NCBI RefSeq assembly: GCF_004359215.1 | Contig: NC_090618.1 | Location: forward strand, 345,135-397,514 | DNA length: 52,380 nucleotides | DNA from: Bremia lactucae | Taxonomy: Eukaryota > Oomycota > Peronosporomycetes > Peronosporales > Peronosporaceae | Direction: 5' to 3' | Shown: positions 31,257-40,957 of the stretch, in pieces | Layout: each line of letters begins with the position of its first letter | Numbering within the stretch: position 1 is the stretch's first letter | Position numbers and translations under genes: made by a program | Notes under the pieces: model-generated | The model's input: only the letters and a program-made list of their open reading frames with translations | Told to the model about the DNA's origin: nothing | The model's database searches: none

Positions 31257-31730
31257 TTGTTGCCGCGTTTCATTGGGCCCTTTACGGAGGTTGAAGAGGT
31301 TGGAGACCTAAATTATAGGCTCACCCTTCCCCCGTATGTGAAGACGCACCCCGTATTTTACGTGGCTCGTCTGAAACGGTATGTAGACCCAAATGAGGTC
31401 ACATACCCCCATCCGTCTAAGGAGACCAATGGTGACGCCGACTGTGAGTCGAGCGTCGCTCGGGTGAGGGGGACGGAGAAGGCGATAAACTATCAGCCGA
31501 CCAACTCCCTCCACCGCGAACAGGACCCGGAGAGCGAGAGACATCACGCGAGCACCGCGGATCTCTCAGCAATATCCTCTCCAGAAGGACCAAGCAAGTC
31601 TTCAGGCGCTCATAACCTTGACGAACCTTCGCTCGGACATCATAAAGATCCGAGGTCAGTCGCAAGCTTTGATTCTCGAGATCCACAATACGTCGTTCAG
31701 CAGCGCTTACGCCTGCGGCTGTACGGATGA
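31257..31730 (+). pseudogene. pol: Family A integrase GPF/Y module and linker (A2), open
   Basis: LPRFIGPFTEVEEVGDLNY and KTHPVFYVARLKRYVDP form a clear GPF/Y module. A polar linker of ~100 residues (Ser, Glu, His rich) follows up to TGA 31728-31730. The opposite strand of the linker is the antisense coiled coil (31417-31686). Confidence 0.87.
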
Positions 31731-31786
31731 AGGTAAGGTAGCCGCGAGTAGGTAAGCGAGATCGCCACTCCTATCGGGCGCCGCCT

Positions 31787-31866
31787 GCACTGATGGACGC
31801 GGGTGGGGATCAGCGCTATCTTGTTAGAGAGAAGCGGTCATCCCCACCCGCGTCTATCAGTCCAGG
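31787..31866. repeat. Long imperfect hairpin (A2 copy)
   Basis: CTGATGGACGCGGGTGGGGA pairs with TCCCCACCCGCGTCTATCAG; the arms extend to CCTG/CAGG outside. It corresponds to 9466-9541 in A1, with different mismatch positions. Confidence 0.8.
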
Positions 31867-31885
31867 TGTGCTTGCTCACAGCTCC

Positions 31886-32000
31886 GGGAGGCAAAGGTAT
31901 CAGATCCTTGTCTAATGCAGAGGTTACCCGAAGAATTTCCACTCTTGGGAGTCGATCGATACACTACGTATTAATGTGCTCGGCTTGGTGACTGCCTATG
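31886..32000 (+). pseudogene. pol: Family A chromodomain (A2)
   Basis: GRQRYQILV, a TAA, CRGYPKNFHSWES, LRINVLGLVTAYE: the Y-x-x-L-V-x-x-x-G-Y-P ... W-E ... L pattern of a chromodomain with one internal stop. It is divided from the linker by the hairpin. Confidence 0.72.
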
Positions 32001-33073
32001 AAAAAAAATGAGCACCAGCTGAGGCCTCTTCGCAAGTCTCAAGTGGACTAACAGAAGCAGCGTTGTGAGAAGAAACAGGGGGTAAAGCACCGCCCATGAA
32101 TTCTCTTACACGCATGCGGGCAAAAAAAATTCGCTGCGACCGCTGTTTCATCGCATCAGAATGCGGATTGATGGGGCGCGTGAATTCCACCTCGTATTGG
32201 TCGGGCATTTCATTTGTACGTACCATGACCGGGTTAAGGAAAATACGCCCAAGCGATTTTCCTTGAGCTTCCGTGATTTCAAGGCGCCATAAAAATTATG
32301 TGCTTCTAGAAGAGCGTGCTCTAGGAGCGACGCTCTTGGCCCGTTTAAACGACGCCATTTAGATGGAGGGGTATCCGTGGTATGCCACTCGTCACATAGC
32401 CACGTTTAAAACGACTGGCTTGTGACACCGATTGAGCACGTTTACGTGTCGTCGGCGGAGCTTTAGGCTCAGAATTCTCAATGTCAGACCCATTATGAAT
32501 AATGGTCTGAGCATAAGGCGTTGTGGTTTTACCCGACGGAGAAGCGACTGCGCTTTTATGGGCAGCGCTCTTATATGGTCGCTGCGCTATCAAGCGCAGA
32601 TGACGAGACAGCATTAGTAAAGGTTGCTGTCTCCATGTTGTGAGCCATGGAAGAAATTGGATGGGCTATAATGCGCCATCATCTTTCCTCATGAGCTCGA
32701 TGTCCGCATCACTTCTATGAGGTGACGGCAACGGTGTCGACTCATTGTAGTCGACATTGAGCGACGGATCAACATCCTCACTCTTGATGTGGAATGGATC
32801 CTAAGCCCGTTTAGGCGACAGCAGCAGTAGCTGTCAGCGTTTCGACTAAGGCATTGGACGCTGCCGGCGAGCTAACGCGGCGCGTGCGCTTAGTGCGAGG
32901 TTGTGTGGGCATCTTCGCAGACGACCCACCAAAGTGGCCCCTTTTCGGTGGCATCTTTGGCGCCGTGTATGAAAACACAGGTCGCTAGAGTAAATGAGAG
33001 AACTAGCGGCGCGTTAAACAGCTCGCACTTCCTCCATCCTCTTTGACAAATTTTAAAGTGTAAATTCGTTCTT

Positions 33074-33087
33074 AAAGGGGTGGATGG
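33074..33087 (+). promoter_or_regulatory. Polypurine tract of A2
   Basis: AAAGGGGTGGATGG directly before TGTAACGGGC. Confidence 0.75.
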
Positions 33088-33357
33088 TGTAACGGGCTAA
33101 AGTTACCCTAACGTTAAACAGTCACTGCTAAATTCACCTGGTGTACTTAAGGGGACAGTCAATTACTTAAATAATTTAGTCAGACCCATCACTCGGGTGT
33201 GGTTCGCATTTGTGACCAACCCGTGTGTATGTGATGCACATAGGTGCATTCACATTAGGAGAGATGACGCCTAGCATCATCCGTTACGCGAGGTATCTAG
33301 AAAAAATATGCTCGCAATACAGGTTAGTGTTATCTACAGAGATGACATTTTTGATTG
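33088..33357 (+). repeat. A2 3' LTR, first 270 bp
   Basis: TGTAACGGGCTAAAGTTACC, matching the starts of 25689 and 8265. Cut at ~33357 within TTTTTGATTGG, where a family B fragment begins. Confidence 0.9.
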
Positions 33358-33430
33358 GGTTCAGTAGGGGCGCGACACCCTACTGATCAGCAACCTCAAG
33401 AGAATTTTGCAAACCTCTTGACTAAAGTTG
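33358..33430 (+). pseudogene. Family B gag-pro scrap
   Basis: TCAGTAGGGGCGCGACACCC and the following bases match 2229-2302 of B1 (spacer after the Gag knuckle). Only ~70 bp remain before the gap. Confidence 0.8.
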
Positions 33431-33530
33431 NNNNNNNNNNNNNNNNNNNNNNNNNNNNNNNNNNNNNNNNNNNNNNNNNNNNNNNNNNNNNNNNNNNNNN
33501 NNNNNNNNNNNNNNNNNNNNNNNNNNNNNN
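33431..33530. other. Assembly gap (100 N)
   Basis: Second run of exactly 100 N. Family B scrap to the left, family D LTR end to the right. Confidence 0.99.
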
Positions 33531-33553
33531 CAACCAATGTGTGCCCCATTACA
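33531..33553 (-). repeat. D1 3' LTR, first 23 bp
   Basis: The minus strand reads TGTAATGGGGCACACATTGG from 33553, matching the D2 LTR start at 51073 (TGTAATGGGGCACACATCGG). A GGGAGGG purine tract lies just before it (33554-33560). Confidence 0.85.
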
Positions 33554-33664
33554 CCCTCCCACATCAGACTGTTGACACCGAGTGACAACATTCGCTTCAT
33601 TTCCTCTTTGAGGTTGGAACCTAAACAGCTAACCGTTTGGTTGTGTCTTCCATTCCTTTGTCTA

Positions 33665-34998
33665 ATGACAATCAAGCGTGTGTCACAGACTCTTAGCACC
33701 TTCCTCGACGATGAGGGAATGGTGGACTTTGAAAGTCACTCTCCATCCGAGAAGGAGGAGAAAGAGCGTCGTTCTCTCACGCCTTCTTCTCCGGATGAAC
33801 GTCGGCGGGCCCCGAATCAGAACCCAGAACGTGGTGCCACTGATGTATTAACTGCATTGAGCAGGACACGCGACCCTGAGTCCAACATCATTACGAATCC
33901 GCTCGATAAAGAGCCAGAGCAGATAATCCTCATAGAGGAATGAGCTCGTCGTCGAGCTGCCGAAGTAGCGAAAGCTAAAGCTCATACTGATTATAGATTC
34001 ACTCCGCTAAGTGCGGACGAGCGTCTCAACGATATAGCGGGTCACAGCTTGAGCACCTGGATCTCAGGTGACCCGGCGAGGACGCCGGAGGAGATTGCTG
34101 CCCGCGACGCTCTTCATGAGCAATACCTTGCGCCGAAGGTAATGAAGCGAAGCCAGTATCTGACTCGTTTACGTGATCAAGCCCGTGGGGCTTCGGTGAC
34201 CTCCATGAGGGAACTTCCGATCGTTTTGCTTCCAAACGAAACAAGAACTAAAAACGAAGTCCCATTTGGGAAATGGATTCACTGGGCCCGCAAACTCCGT
34301 AATATCTGGAATACCCGAGAGTCTGCGGATAGAGGTGATGTTCGTTTGGAACGGAAGCTTTGCTTCGACTTTGCTAAGCTTAAAAACAAAGGCCAGTTAC
34401 GTATAACATTTATGCCACAAAACGAAGAAAGGCCTAGCCAATATTTCAGTGCTTCGGTTGACCGTACAACCATTGATCGAAGCCGCACTGAGGCTTTAAA
34501 TCTGCCTAATCCCACGTTTAGTGGTGGGAAGCGTCGTTTGACGCGAGTTGACCCTGTACTTCGCGCTCAAAAACGTCAACGGCGTACGGGCAATCTTGCC
34601 GAAGAGGTACCTCGAACTCCCAAGAGTTTTCAGAAGAGGGGTACCCTAGCCACTTCACCAGATACTGGTATTGACCCTCACGACGACGTCGCTTTAAACG
34701 TTTCTCCACATGAAATTGAAGGTTCCCCCGCGCACAAGCAGCGTGGGAGGGGGCCGAAATTTCGGCGGAAGCATTTGATGCATTACGGCACGAGGTGCAA
34801 CTTCTTCGTGAGGTCCTTGCTCGGGTTGAGAGCTCTTTTGAGGCGGTTCGGGACCGTCTTTCGACGCTGGAGCATCAGCAGCGTCGTTTAAAGGGCCAGC
34901 TGGACATCCTGGTGAGGATGCAGCAATCTGCGGCACGACCGCCTGTCTCGGCGCAAGCGCCTTCAAGTCCACGTGGGAAGGGTCCCGATATGGCTTAA
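33665..34998 (+). pseudogene. Antisense ORF of element D1, nearly open, with C-terminal coiled coil
   Basis: ATG 33665 (MTIKRVSQTLSTFLDDEG), 112 bp inside the 3' LTR and opposite to pol. The frame continues to 34891 with one TGA at 33941-33943, where GEEARRR-type text continues in the same frame. A small shift in the C/G-rich stretch near 34725-34745 moves the C-terminus to the frame ending TAA at 34996-34998. Parts: acidic/Ser-Pro N-terminus (SHSPSEKEEKERR), a charged middle (TPEEIAARDALHEQYL; PFGKWIHWARKLRNIW), MPQNEERPSQYF, a basic RAQKRQRR cluster, and a heptad-rich end (FDALRHEVQLLREVLARVES). About 440 codons. Its second half lies opposite the chromodomain and linker. No known domain recognised. 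Confidence 0.68.
34518..34709 (-). pseudogene. pol: Family D chromodomain
   Basis: RREGQYQYLVKWLGYPSSEN then SWEFEVPLRQD: the classic Y-L-V-K-W-x-G-Y-P ... W-E chromodomain core. The frame is open for 63 codons and joins the linker frame near 34700. Confidence 0.9.
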
Positions 34999-35185
34999 GC
35001 AAGCCAATGTAAAACACTGGGTGTGTACGCAGCTTGCTGGGAAGGTTTAGCGTATAAGCTAGGCCCTTCTTGGTCATGACCGTAAATGGTCCAATAAAGC
35101 GCTGGCGCAATTTGGTCTTGAACACCGCGGAAACCAAGTTGGTAGGTAGGTTTTTAGCGTTTAGTAACACTCGGTCTCCGACCAT
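34694..35185 (-). pseudogene. pol: Family D integrase GPF/Y module and linker, open
   Basis: MVGDRVLLNAKNLPTNL, RQRFIGPFTVMTKKGLAYTL, RTHPVFYIGLLKPYRDPSHV, followed by an Ala/Pro/Glu-rich linker (ASKDGPEPPQKSSQPEQGP). 163 codons without a stop. The linker is opposite the antisense coiled coil. Confidence 0.9.
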
Positions 35186-35372
35186 ATAAGAATTAATACA
35201 GCTTCTGCTTTGGCATCTGCTTGTTTTTGTGTTTGTCTTGGCTATCAGCCATCGTATCCCTTACATGTCTTAAGACACTAAATCGCGTCGCGAGAAACTC
35301 GCTTACTTGTTTCCGAACGGTAACAGGGCTAGTATCAGCAAGCCTATCGGCCAATTCTCCCCCACCAAGCCC

Positions 35373-35879
35373 TCAATTACGCAGTGGTATCGTTAGTGGA
35401 ATGCGCGGGTGGGTAAGACCGTTTATATAGAACGGAGTATAGCCTGTAGAGGCATGTACAGCGTCATTTAACGCAAACTCCTCCACTGGGAGCATTGAGC
35501 TCCAGCGCTTTGGTGTCTGAGCACACACACTGCGTAAAACGTCTTCAGTGACGCGATTCACACGTTCAGTTTGACCATCGGTCTGCGGATGGTCCGCAGT
35601 GGACATATCCAATCAGGTGCCAAGCACTCGGAAAATTGGTTTCCAGAAATTACCCGTGAAACGGGGATCCCGATCAGAGACAATTGCCACTGGCAAACCA
35701 TGTTGTCGAAACACGCGATCGATAAACAGCTTAGCTGTACCCTCTCCGTCAATGGAATCCGGCACGGCCGCTAAGTGAGCCATTTTGCTCAAACGGTCAA
35801 CAAAGACCACTATGCCGGAGTTACCGGCTAAATCTTTCGATAGACCGAAAACAAAATCCATACTAATGGACTCCAGCAT
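35373..35879 (-). pseudogene. pol: Family D integrase catalytic core, one stop
   Basis: ISMDFVFGLSKDLAG (first Asp), VAIVSDRDPRFTGNFW (second Asp), ADHPQTDGQTERVNRV (Glu), then EEFALNDAVHASTGYTPFYI. A single TGA (35613-35615) divides the frame between the second and third blocks. All three catalytic acids are kept. Confidence 0.92.
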
Positions 35880-35880
35880 C

Positions 35881-36781
35881 CTATGGGGACGGGAAGACTC
35901 GCCAGTGGCGCAGCAGCATGTGCCGAGGGTTTAACCCGTTGGCACGTTTCGCTTGTGCGAACATATGTGCTGACCCATTTATAAAGTTTGCACCACCAAT
36001 AACTCTGGCTGATAGAGCCGTAGGTCTTTTCTCTACCGAGATGACCACCAAGGACAGTATCGTGTGCCTCATATAGGATTCGGTACTTCAAATCCTCATC
36101 ATGAGGAACAACGACACGCGGAGGGTCCGCGATGTCTGTGCAATAAAGCAACAGGTCGTTATCGATAGAAAATCGATGTAACCTTGCACGCCAACGTGCC
36201 GGCAATTTAATACCTGAATCAGAGTTCTTTAGAGCTCGTAGCAGAGCTACACACTGTTCATCCTCGGCGTAAGCCGAACGGATTAATTCAGGAATAGGTG
36301 ACATGATAGTCGTTAGATGAGAGAGCTCATAATCCGGCCTGCGTGATAACGCATCAGCCAAAGCATTCTGCTTGCCGGGTTTATACTTCACCTCGAAGTT
36401 GTATTCCGCGAAAAAGGATAGCCATCTGGCCATTCTCTGTGAGAGATGGGGCGACTTAGTCACCGTGCGTAATGACGCGTGATCTGTATATATCACAAAC
36501 GGCTTAGAGCCGAGCAGATGAACTCTAAATTTGACGAGAGCATACTTCATAGCAAGTAACTCTTTGTCATGAACTGGGTTGCTCTTTTCTGCAGCTTTAA
36601 GCTGTCTAGACTCGAACGCAATAACACGTTCATGCCCATCAACATCTGTTTGTAACAGAGCACTGCCAATGGCAAAATCTGATTCGTCACAGACGACACT
36701 TAAAAGGCCAATTTGTGCTTGGCAGTGCCAGAATCGGGGCATGGGCTGGCTCAGAATAAATGGTATCGGTATGCTTAGCAC
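35881..36781 (-). pseudogene. pol: Family D RNase H and integrase zinc domain, open 317 codons
   Basis: SVVCDESDFAIGSALLQTDV (catalytic Asp), NPVHDKELLAMKYALVKFRV, VIYTDHASLRTV, LADALSRRPDYEL; then YEAHDTVLGGHLGREKTYG and a modified second half, TSETCQRVKPSAHA, where CExC of the HHCC finger reads SETC, so one Cys is changed. It ends by frameshift at CWSPLV (CWESIS expected). Confidence 0.92.
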
Positions 36782-37925
36782 ATGAGACTATCCTTAACTG
36801 GTCGAAAAGCATTATTTTCGGTGCTAGTCCAGCACCATTCTGTATCCTTTTTAAGGAGATTAGATAATGGCCTAGCCAAATCAGCGTAATTTTTCGCTGT
36901 ATTTGTGTAATTAATTGGCGAGACCCAATTACGCAAATCCTTTTGGCTTTTAAGAACCGGTCAATCAACTATGGCTTTTACCTTAGCGGGATCCACTCTA
37001 AGGCCTCGCTTTCCAATGAAGCATCCTAAAAAAAATTTCGTCTGTGCTAAAATGCATTTAGATGCATTGGCATACAATCTGTTTTGTGCGCATACACTCG
37101 AGCACTGCTCGCAAATGGTCAAAATGGTTTTCCATATCCGACCGACCCTGGTCCGCACGGCTATGGACAAAAATGTCATCGAAATTAGTCTGTGCGTAAC
37201 CTCGATGAGGGCGGAACAGTTGCGTTACTAGACGATTCAATGTTGCCGGGGCGTTGTGAAGCCCTTGTGGCATACCGAACCACTCCCTAAGCATTCCACT
37301 TGGGTGGTAACCGCTGTAAGCGGGATATCGCTAGCTCGCATGAGCAGTTGGTAGTAACCATCAACTTAGTCAAGAATACTGTACATTGTACATCCCCCTA
37401 TATTGTTCTATAGAACATCCTTTCTAGGAATGGGAGTTTGTGCTGGTATAGTGGCAGCATTAAGCTTATTGTAAGCATGTACAATGCGCTGTTTACCATT
37501 AGCTTTTTGACACAAAATGTCGGTGTCGAATGAGGACATTTGCTCTCTCGTACCATTCCAGCCTCGTGCTTAGCACGGAAGAAATCGTCAATGACGTCAC
37601 ACTGCTCCCTTGGTAAAGGCCACTGTCGTCTGATACAATTTTTGGTTTCCGGAACCAAGTCAAATTCATGACAAATATCTCCATCCGGAGGTGATACAGA
37701 TAATGGATTAGTACATACCACATCTTGGAATTCCTTAATTAATAAATTCAAGGAATAAAATGGATCAGTAGGATCTTTAAGTATCGATGGCCCACTCCGC
37801 GCAATTAGTGCAGCTTTTGTGTCATTCAGGACAGCTTCGTCCAGAAGTGACGATGAGTTTAACTCAATCATGGGTCGAATGACCACCATATCAGATAAAT
37901 TGCTAGCCTTTAAGGCTCGCCGCAC
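36782..37925 (-). pseudogene. pol: Family D reverse transcriptase, broken
   Basis: Upstream part open 37925-37398 with [52 protein letters not shown]. After frame changes, WFGMPQGLHNAPATLNRLVT and NFDDIFVHSRADQ (37294-37058; DD kept), then ANASKCILAQTKFFLGC, GLRVDPAKVKAIVD (37179-36961). Three or more indels. Confidence 0.9.
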
Positions 37926-38495
37926 TTATTGAAAGACATTTTGTCTAGCTCTAAAGAGCATGAAACGAAGGGATTGCCGCAAGGCTGACTTCTCCCTCAA
38001 TATTACTGGCTACACCATTTAAAAGCGTATGTATTTGCTCACGCGTATCACTTTGTGGGGCTATAAACGCTTTGAGTCTCCCCTATCTAGGAGTAGAGAC
38101 AAAACGCCTCTTAGAGGCCGGGACATTCACGTCCCCGAATTTTCCAGCTTGTATTGGTTTTATACCAGACCTGGTGTCTTATTCGACATCCGACAAGGAG
38201 TAAGGTAACTCAACTTTCTTTACCAGCGAACGTTGACGTGTCGCTTCACGTGCATTAAAAGGGTTTGACCCAGAATGTCCTGGCGAACCGTCAATAGTGT
38301 CATTTTTGACACTCAGTGTGGCGCCACCTCGGCCGACCATACTTGGTGGACTTAGACGTGCCACTTCACGTAATTCAGGGATATTACACACATGATGAAT
38401 CGGCCTTAGGCCAAAAATGCGTTCAGCATGCAGTGTATCGTTATTGCAACGAGTGTCACTCGACGGAGTACGTGCCGTGCCACTTCCTTCTTCTA
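37926..38495 (-). pseudogene. pol: Family D protease-RT spacer
   Basis: On the minus strand IPELREVARLSPPSMVGRG, then VKKVELPYSLSDVE and a segment with FIAPQSDTREQIHTLLNGV. This resembles the region between protease and RT in oomycete Gypsy Pol as I remember it. Ends at ~38495, where B2 begins. Confidence 0.6.
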
Positions 38496-39059
38496 GAGAC
38501 GGATGGTCAGACGGAACGCGTAAATCGCGTCCTTGAAGAGATACTTCGAGGTTACGTCCAATCGTATCCGAATTGGAGCGAGTTATAACCGTTGGTCGAA
38601 TTTGCGATCAACAATTCGGTGCAGGCGTCTACAACGCATACACCGATCTTCGTGAATGGCTTACGCCATCCACGTATACCACTTAATTAGAGGGACCCTC
38701 TTCTTTAAGGGGGGAGGTGGACTCGCACGAGCAAAACCACTTCTGGCTCATGCTATCACGCATCGAAGTCACCAACGATGCGAGCGATGTCGATGTCGAA
38801 GAAATCGACATCGAATGAGAAAGATCTCATGGCAGTGCGCACAAAGCGTACTGAAAAAGACAGAGCAAATGAGTCAGCAGAAGAATTTCTGCTAACTCGG
38901 GAATCAATTATCCGTTTCGTTCAGGATTCCATTGCTAACGCAGTGGACCGACAGAAACGGAATGCAGACAAACATGGAAGAGCAAATGTTCTTTCATTTT
39001 TAATTTAATGACCTAGTACTACTCTCACGGTAAACTTACTTAAGCGTGTAATCACTAAT
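38496..39059 (+). pseudogene. pol: Family B integrase end (B2)
   Basis: TDGQTERVNRVLEEILRGYV keeps the catalytic Glu that B1 lost. VEFAINNSVQASTTHTP and an NGLRHPRIP-like block follow after a TAA, then SAEEFLLTRESIIRFVQDSI and VDRQKRNADKHGR (38778-39008). Confidence 0.85.
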
Positions 39060-39830
39060 GTGATTTACAGTAAACTACTAACCAAGCTCATTGCGCCATT
39101 CTGTGTACTGCATCGCAGAGGCAATGCATACACAATAGAATTGCCACGTAGGATGCGAACGCATTCTACGTTTTACGTTGGTCGGCTCCGCCCGTACGAT
39201 CAGTACGCGGTTTCTTCCGAGGACGGATCTGACCACCCTTGTCAAGAATTCTTAAAAGGTTCTTGTGGTCACGAACCAGATTTTCATGTTGAACCTGAAG
39301 TTTCTCATGCTTGTTCCGAAGATCCTCGAAACTACGATGAGCTGACGACAGCTCATCGCGAACAGCATGATAGTTCCGCTCGTACTCCAACAAGGAGTAC
39401 GCACCCTTCGAACGGTCTTCCAACCGCTCGATATGGTGATTCTGCACCATCTGTTCCAACGAGCGACGCTTACCGCGCTCGTGTTCAAGACCCTCCTCCA
39501 AATTATGGAGGAAGTGATCGATTTTGTCGATCCTCGACATTAGATCCGACATACGGTTCGGATATGATTTTCCCTCCCCCACCACAACCTTTGGTGGATT
39601 CCCACGGTGGTCAACGTTTCCTTGTGGAACGCATCCAGAACCACCGTGATGTGAAGGGGCAGCGAACGAGTTATCTGGTTCGCTGGCGCAGTTATCAACC
39701 TTCGCATGACAGCTGAGAGCCTCGTTCCCAGCTTGTTGTTGACGCTGAGAGCCTCGTCCGTCAATATGACGACACCCATCCGATGGATCAGAAGGTCCAA
39801 CGGAAAACACGTGCCCCGAACGCTTGTAAA
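39060..39830 (+). pseudogene. pol: Family B GPF/Y module, linker and chromodomain (B2), open 218 codons
   Basis: YTIELPRRMRTHSTFYVGRL (module end), a polar ~110-residue linker, FPPPPQPLVDSHGGQRF, FLVERIQNHRDVKGQR and YLVRWRSYQPSHDS. The frame ends at TGA 39714-39716 where the chromodomain Trp is expected (TGG to TGA). The downstream part (RQYDDTHPMDQKVQRKTRAP) is still readable. Confidence 0.88.
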
Positions 39831-40841
39831 TTGATTGCAAAACGTTTATCCCATCGTGCATCTCGATAGAGATGCGAGCCTTTCCCAGGGGGGAACAAAG
39901 GGAAAAGACATCCCCTTTTATTCGTTTCGTGTTGTCAACACAACACGGACAGGGATGACCCCCCCCCCGTGAGGCATGAAAGTCCTGCCTCACAAGACAA
40001 TCGATGCAGTTTGTACCTTGCACCTGTTGGAGTTCGTTTCTCAAACTTAACGCGAATCGCTTTAAGTCTTTGAAGCCAGGCTTCGCGTTCAAGGTCTTTG
40101 ACATTGTGAATGAACGCGCTCCAGGCTAGATTTTATCTCGCTTGTTGTTGCACTATACCATCAAGGCTTAAGAAAAGCATCGAGATAAAATCTTCCTTAT
40201 TACAGCGCGAAGAACTTTCACGCTGAGATCAAGGCCACGTAGCATTTTCGCAATAAACGAAGGATATTTACTGTGATGTGTAGTCTCTCCAGAAAAGCTA
40301 CTGACTAGTCATTCGGGCAAAAGCCACGGCTTATTCTCAGGGGCAAAGACGATACATTTTATTGTCTACGCTGAGTGGTACCCACTGAAGCAAGGGTACC
40401 ACAGAACTTTTGTCACGAAGGCTTACGCCATCGTCATCACCACGCACAGAAAATGCGCGGGTGACGGCACGGGAGACGGTGCTGGCGATGAGGAATCATC
40501 CTCATCGTCGAAACCAAACATGCTATAGCGAATGCTATTAGCACGTCGATCCGATTGAGCCCCCTAATTCCAAGGCTCATTGTCAGCCGCCTGACGATTA
40601 CTAGGCAACTGTTCTGCTCTCCCCGAGTCGGCCATTTCGATCGACTCGCATTCGTAGTCGACCTCCAAAGAGAGGTCGCATTCACATGGTGTATCACCTC
40701 GTGCATCCGCAACATTTAGAGTTGCGGAATAAGATGACACCACGACAGATAAAACGTCTGCCGCAAGAGACAATAATACGTCACCCTCGGCTGCATGAAA
40801 GGCGCCGCACTATTTGTATACCGCATGGACTTGTTAGCCAT
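39166..40841 (-). pseudogene. Antisense ORF of element B2, 312-codon open part
   Basis: Ancestral start ATG 40841 (MANKSMRYTNSAAP), 117 bp inside the 3' LTR. The N-terminal part is frameshifted by a ~14-bp deletion near 40800. The open stretch 40104-39166 holds NCIDCLVRQDFHASRGGGHP (CxxC), EMHDGINVLQSIYKRSG, and a long charged coiled-coil segment: IDKIDHFLHNLEEGLEHERG, LLEYERNYHAVRDELSSAH, LQVQHENLVRDHKNLLRI. A basic end (RPRKKPRTDR) follows. The REAWLQRLK block upstream is in another frame. A run of ten C (39959-39968) lies inside it. Opposite the Pol linker and chromodomain. No known family. Confidence 0.66.
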
Positions 40842-40957
40842 GCGATAGAATAATAATGATGGTTCTGACCAATCTACATTGTTTTCAGTTAAGTGGTCTT
40901 AAAGTGACCACTCTATTCAATAAAAATCAGAGTGATTGTCGTTTAAGGGAGGGGTGA

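Larger units (their letters stand above)
31417..32954 (-). pseudogene. Antisense ORF of element A2, broken
   Basis: ATG 32954 (MPPKRGHFGGSSAK), 134 bp inside the 3' LTR. The first frame stops after 47 codons, at the same codon as A1. Next blocks: METATFTNAVSSSALDSAAT (~32630), FLNPVMVRTNEMPDQYEVEF running on to the stop after AGAHFFS (32226-31996, 76 codons open), and DLENQSLRLTSDLYDVRAKV with LVLLERILLRDP (31686-31560). The end is Ser-Pro/Arg rich (DSLSPSPSPSPERR, 31480-31440). Same order as A1, so the gene existed in the family ancestor. Function unknown. Confidence 0.6.
25689..33357 (+). mobile_element. Ty3/Gypsy family A element A2 (both LTRs, rearranged inside)
   Basis: 5' LTR, PBS, gag, pro and the RT start are followed by a 1.43-kb segment in reverse orientation (28473-29905). 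Then come RT, a 190-bp foldback insert, integrase C-terminal parts, chromodomain, PPT and 3' LTR (truncated). The minus strand carries the antisense ORF. Confidence 0.92.
33531..38495 (-). mobile_element. Ty3/Gypsy family D element D1 (minus strand)
   Basis: On the minus strand: pro-RT linker, RT, RNase H, integrase, GPF/Y module, chromodomain, antisense ORF region, PPT and the first 23 bp of the 3' LTR at the gap. gag and pro are missing. The best-preserved pol of the window. Confidence 0.93.
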
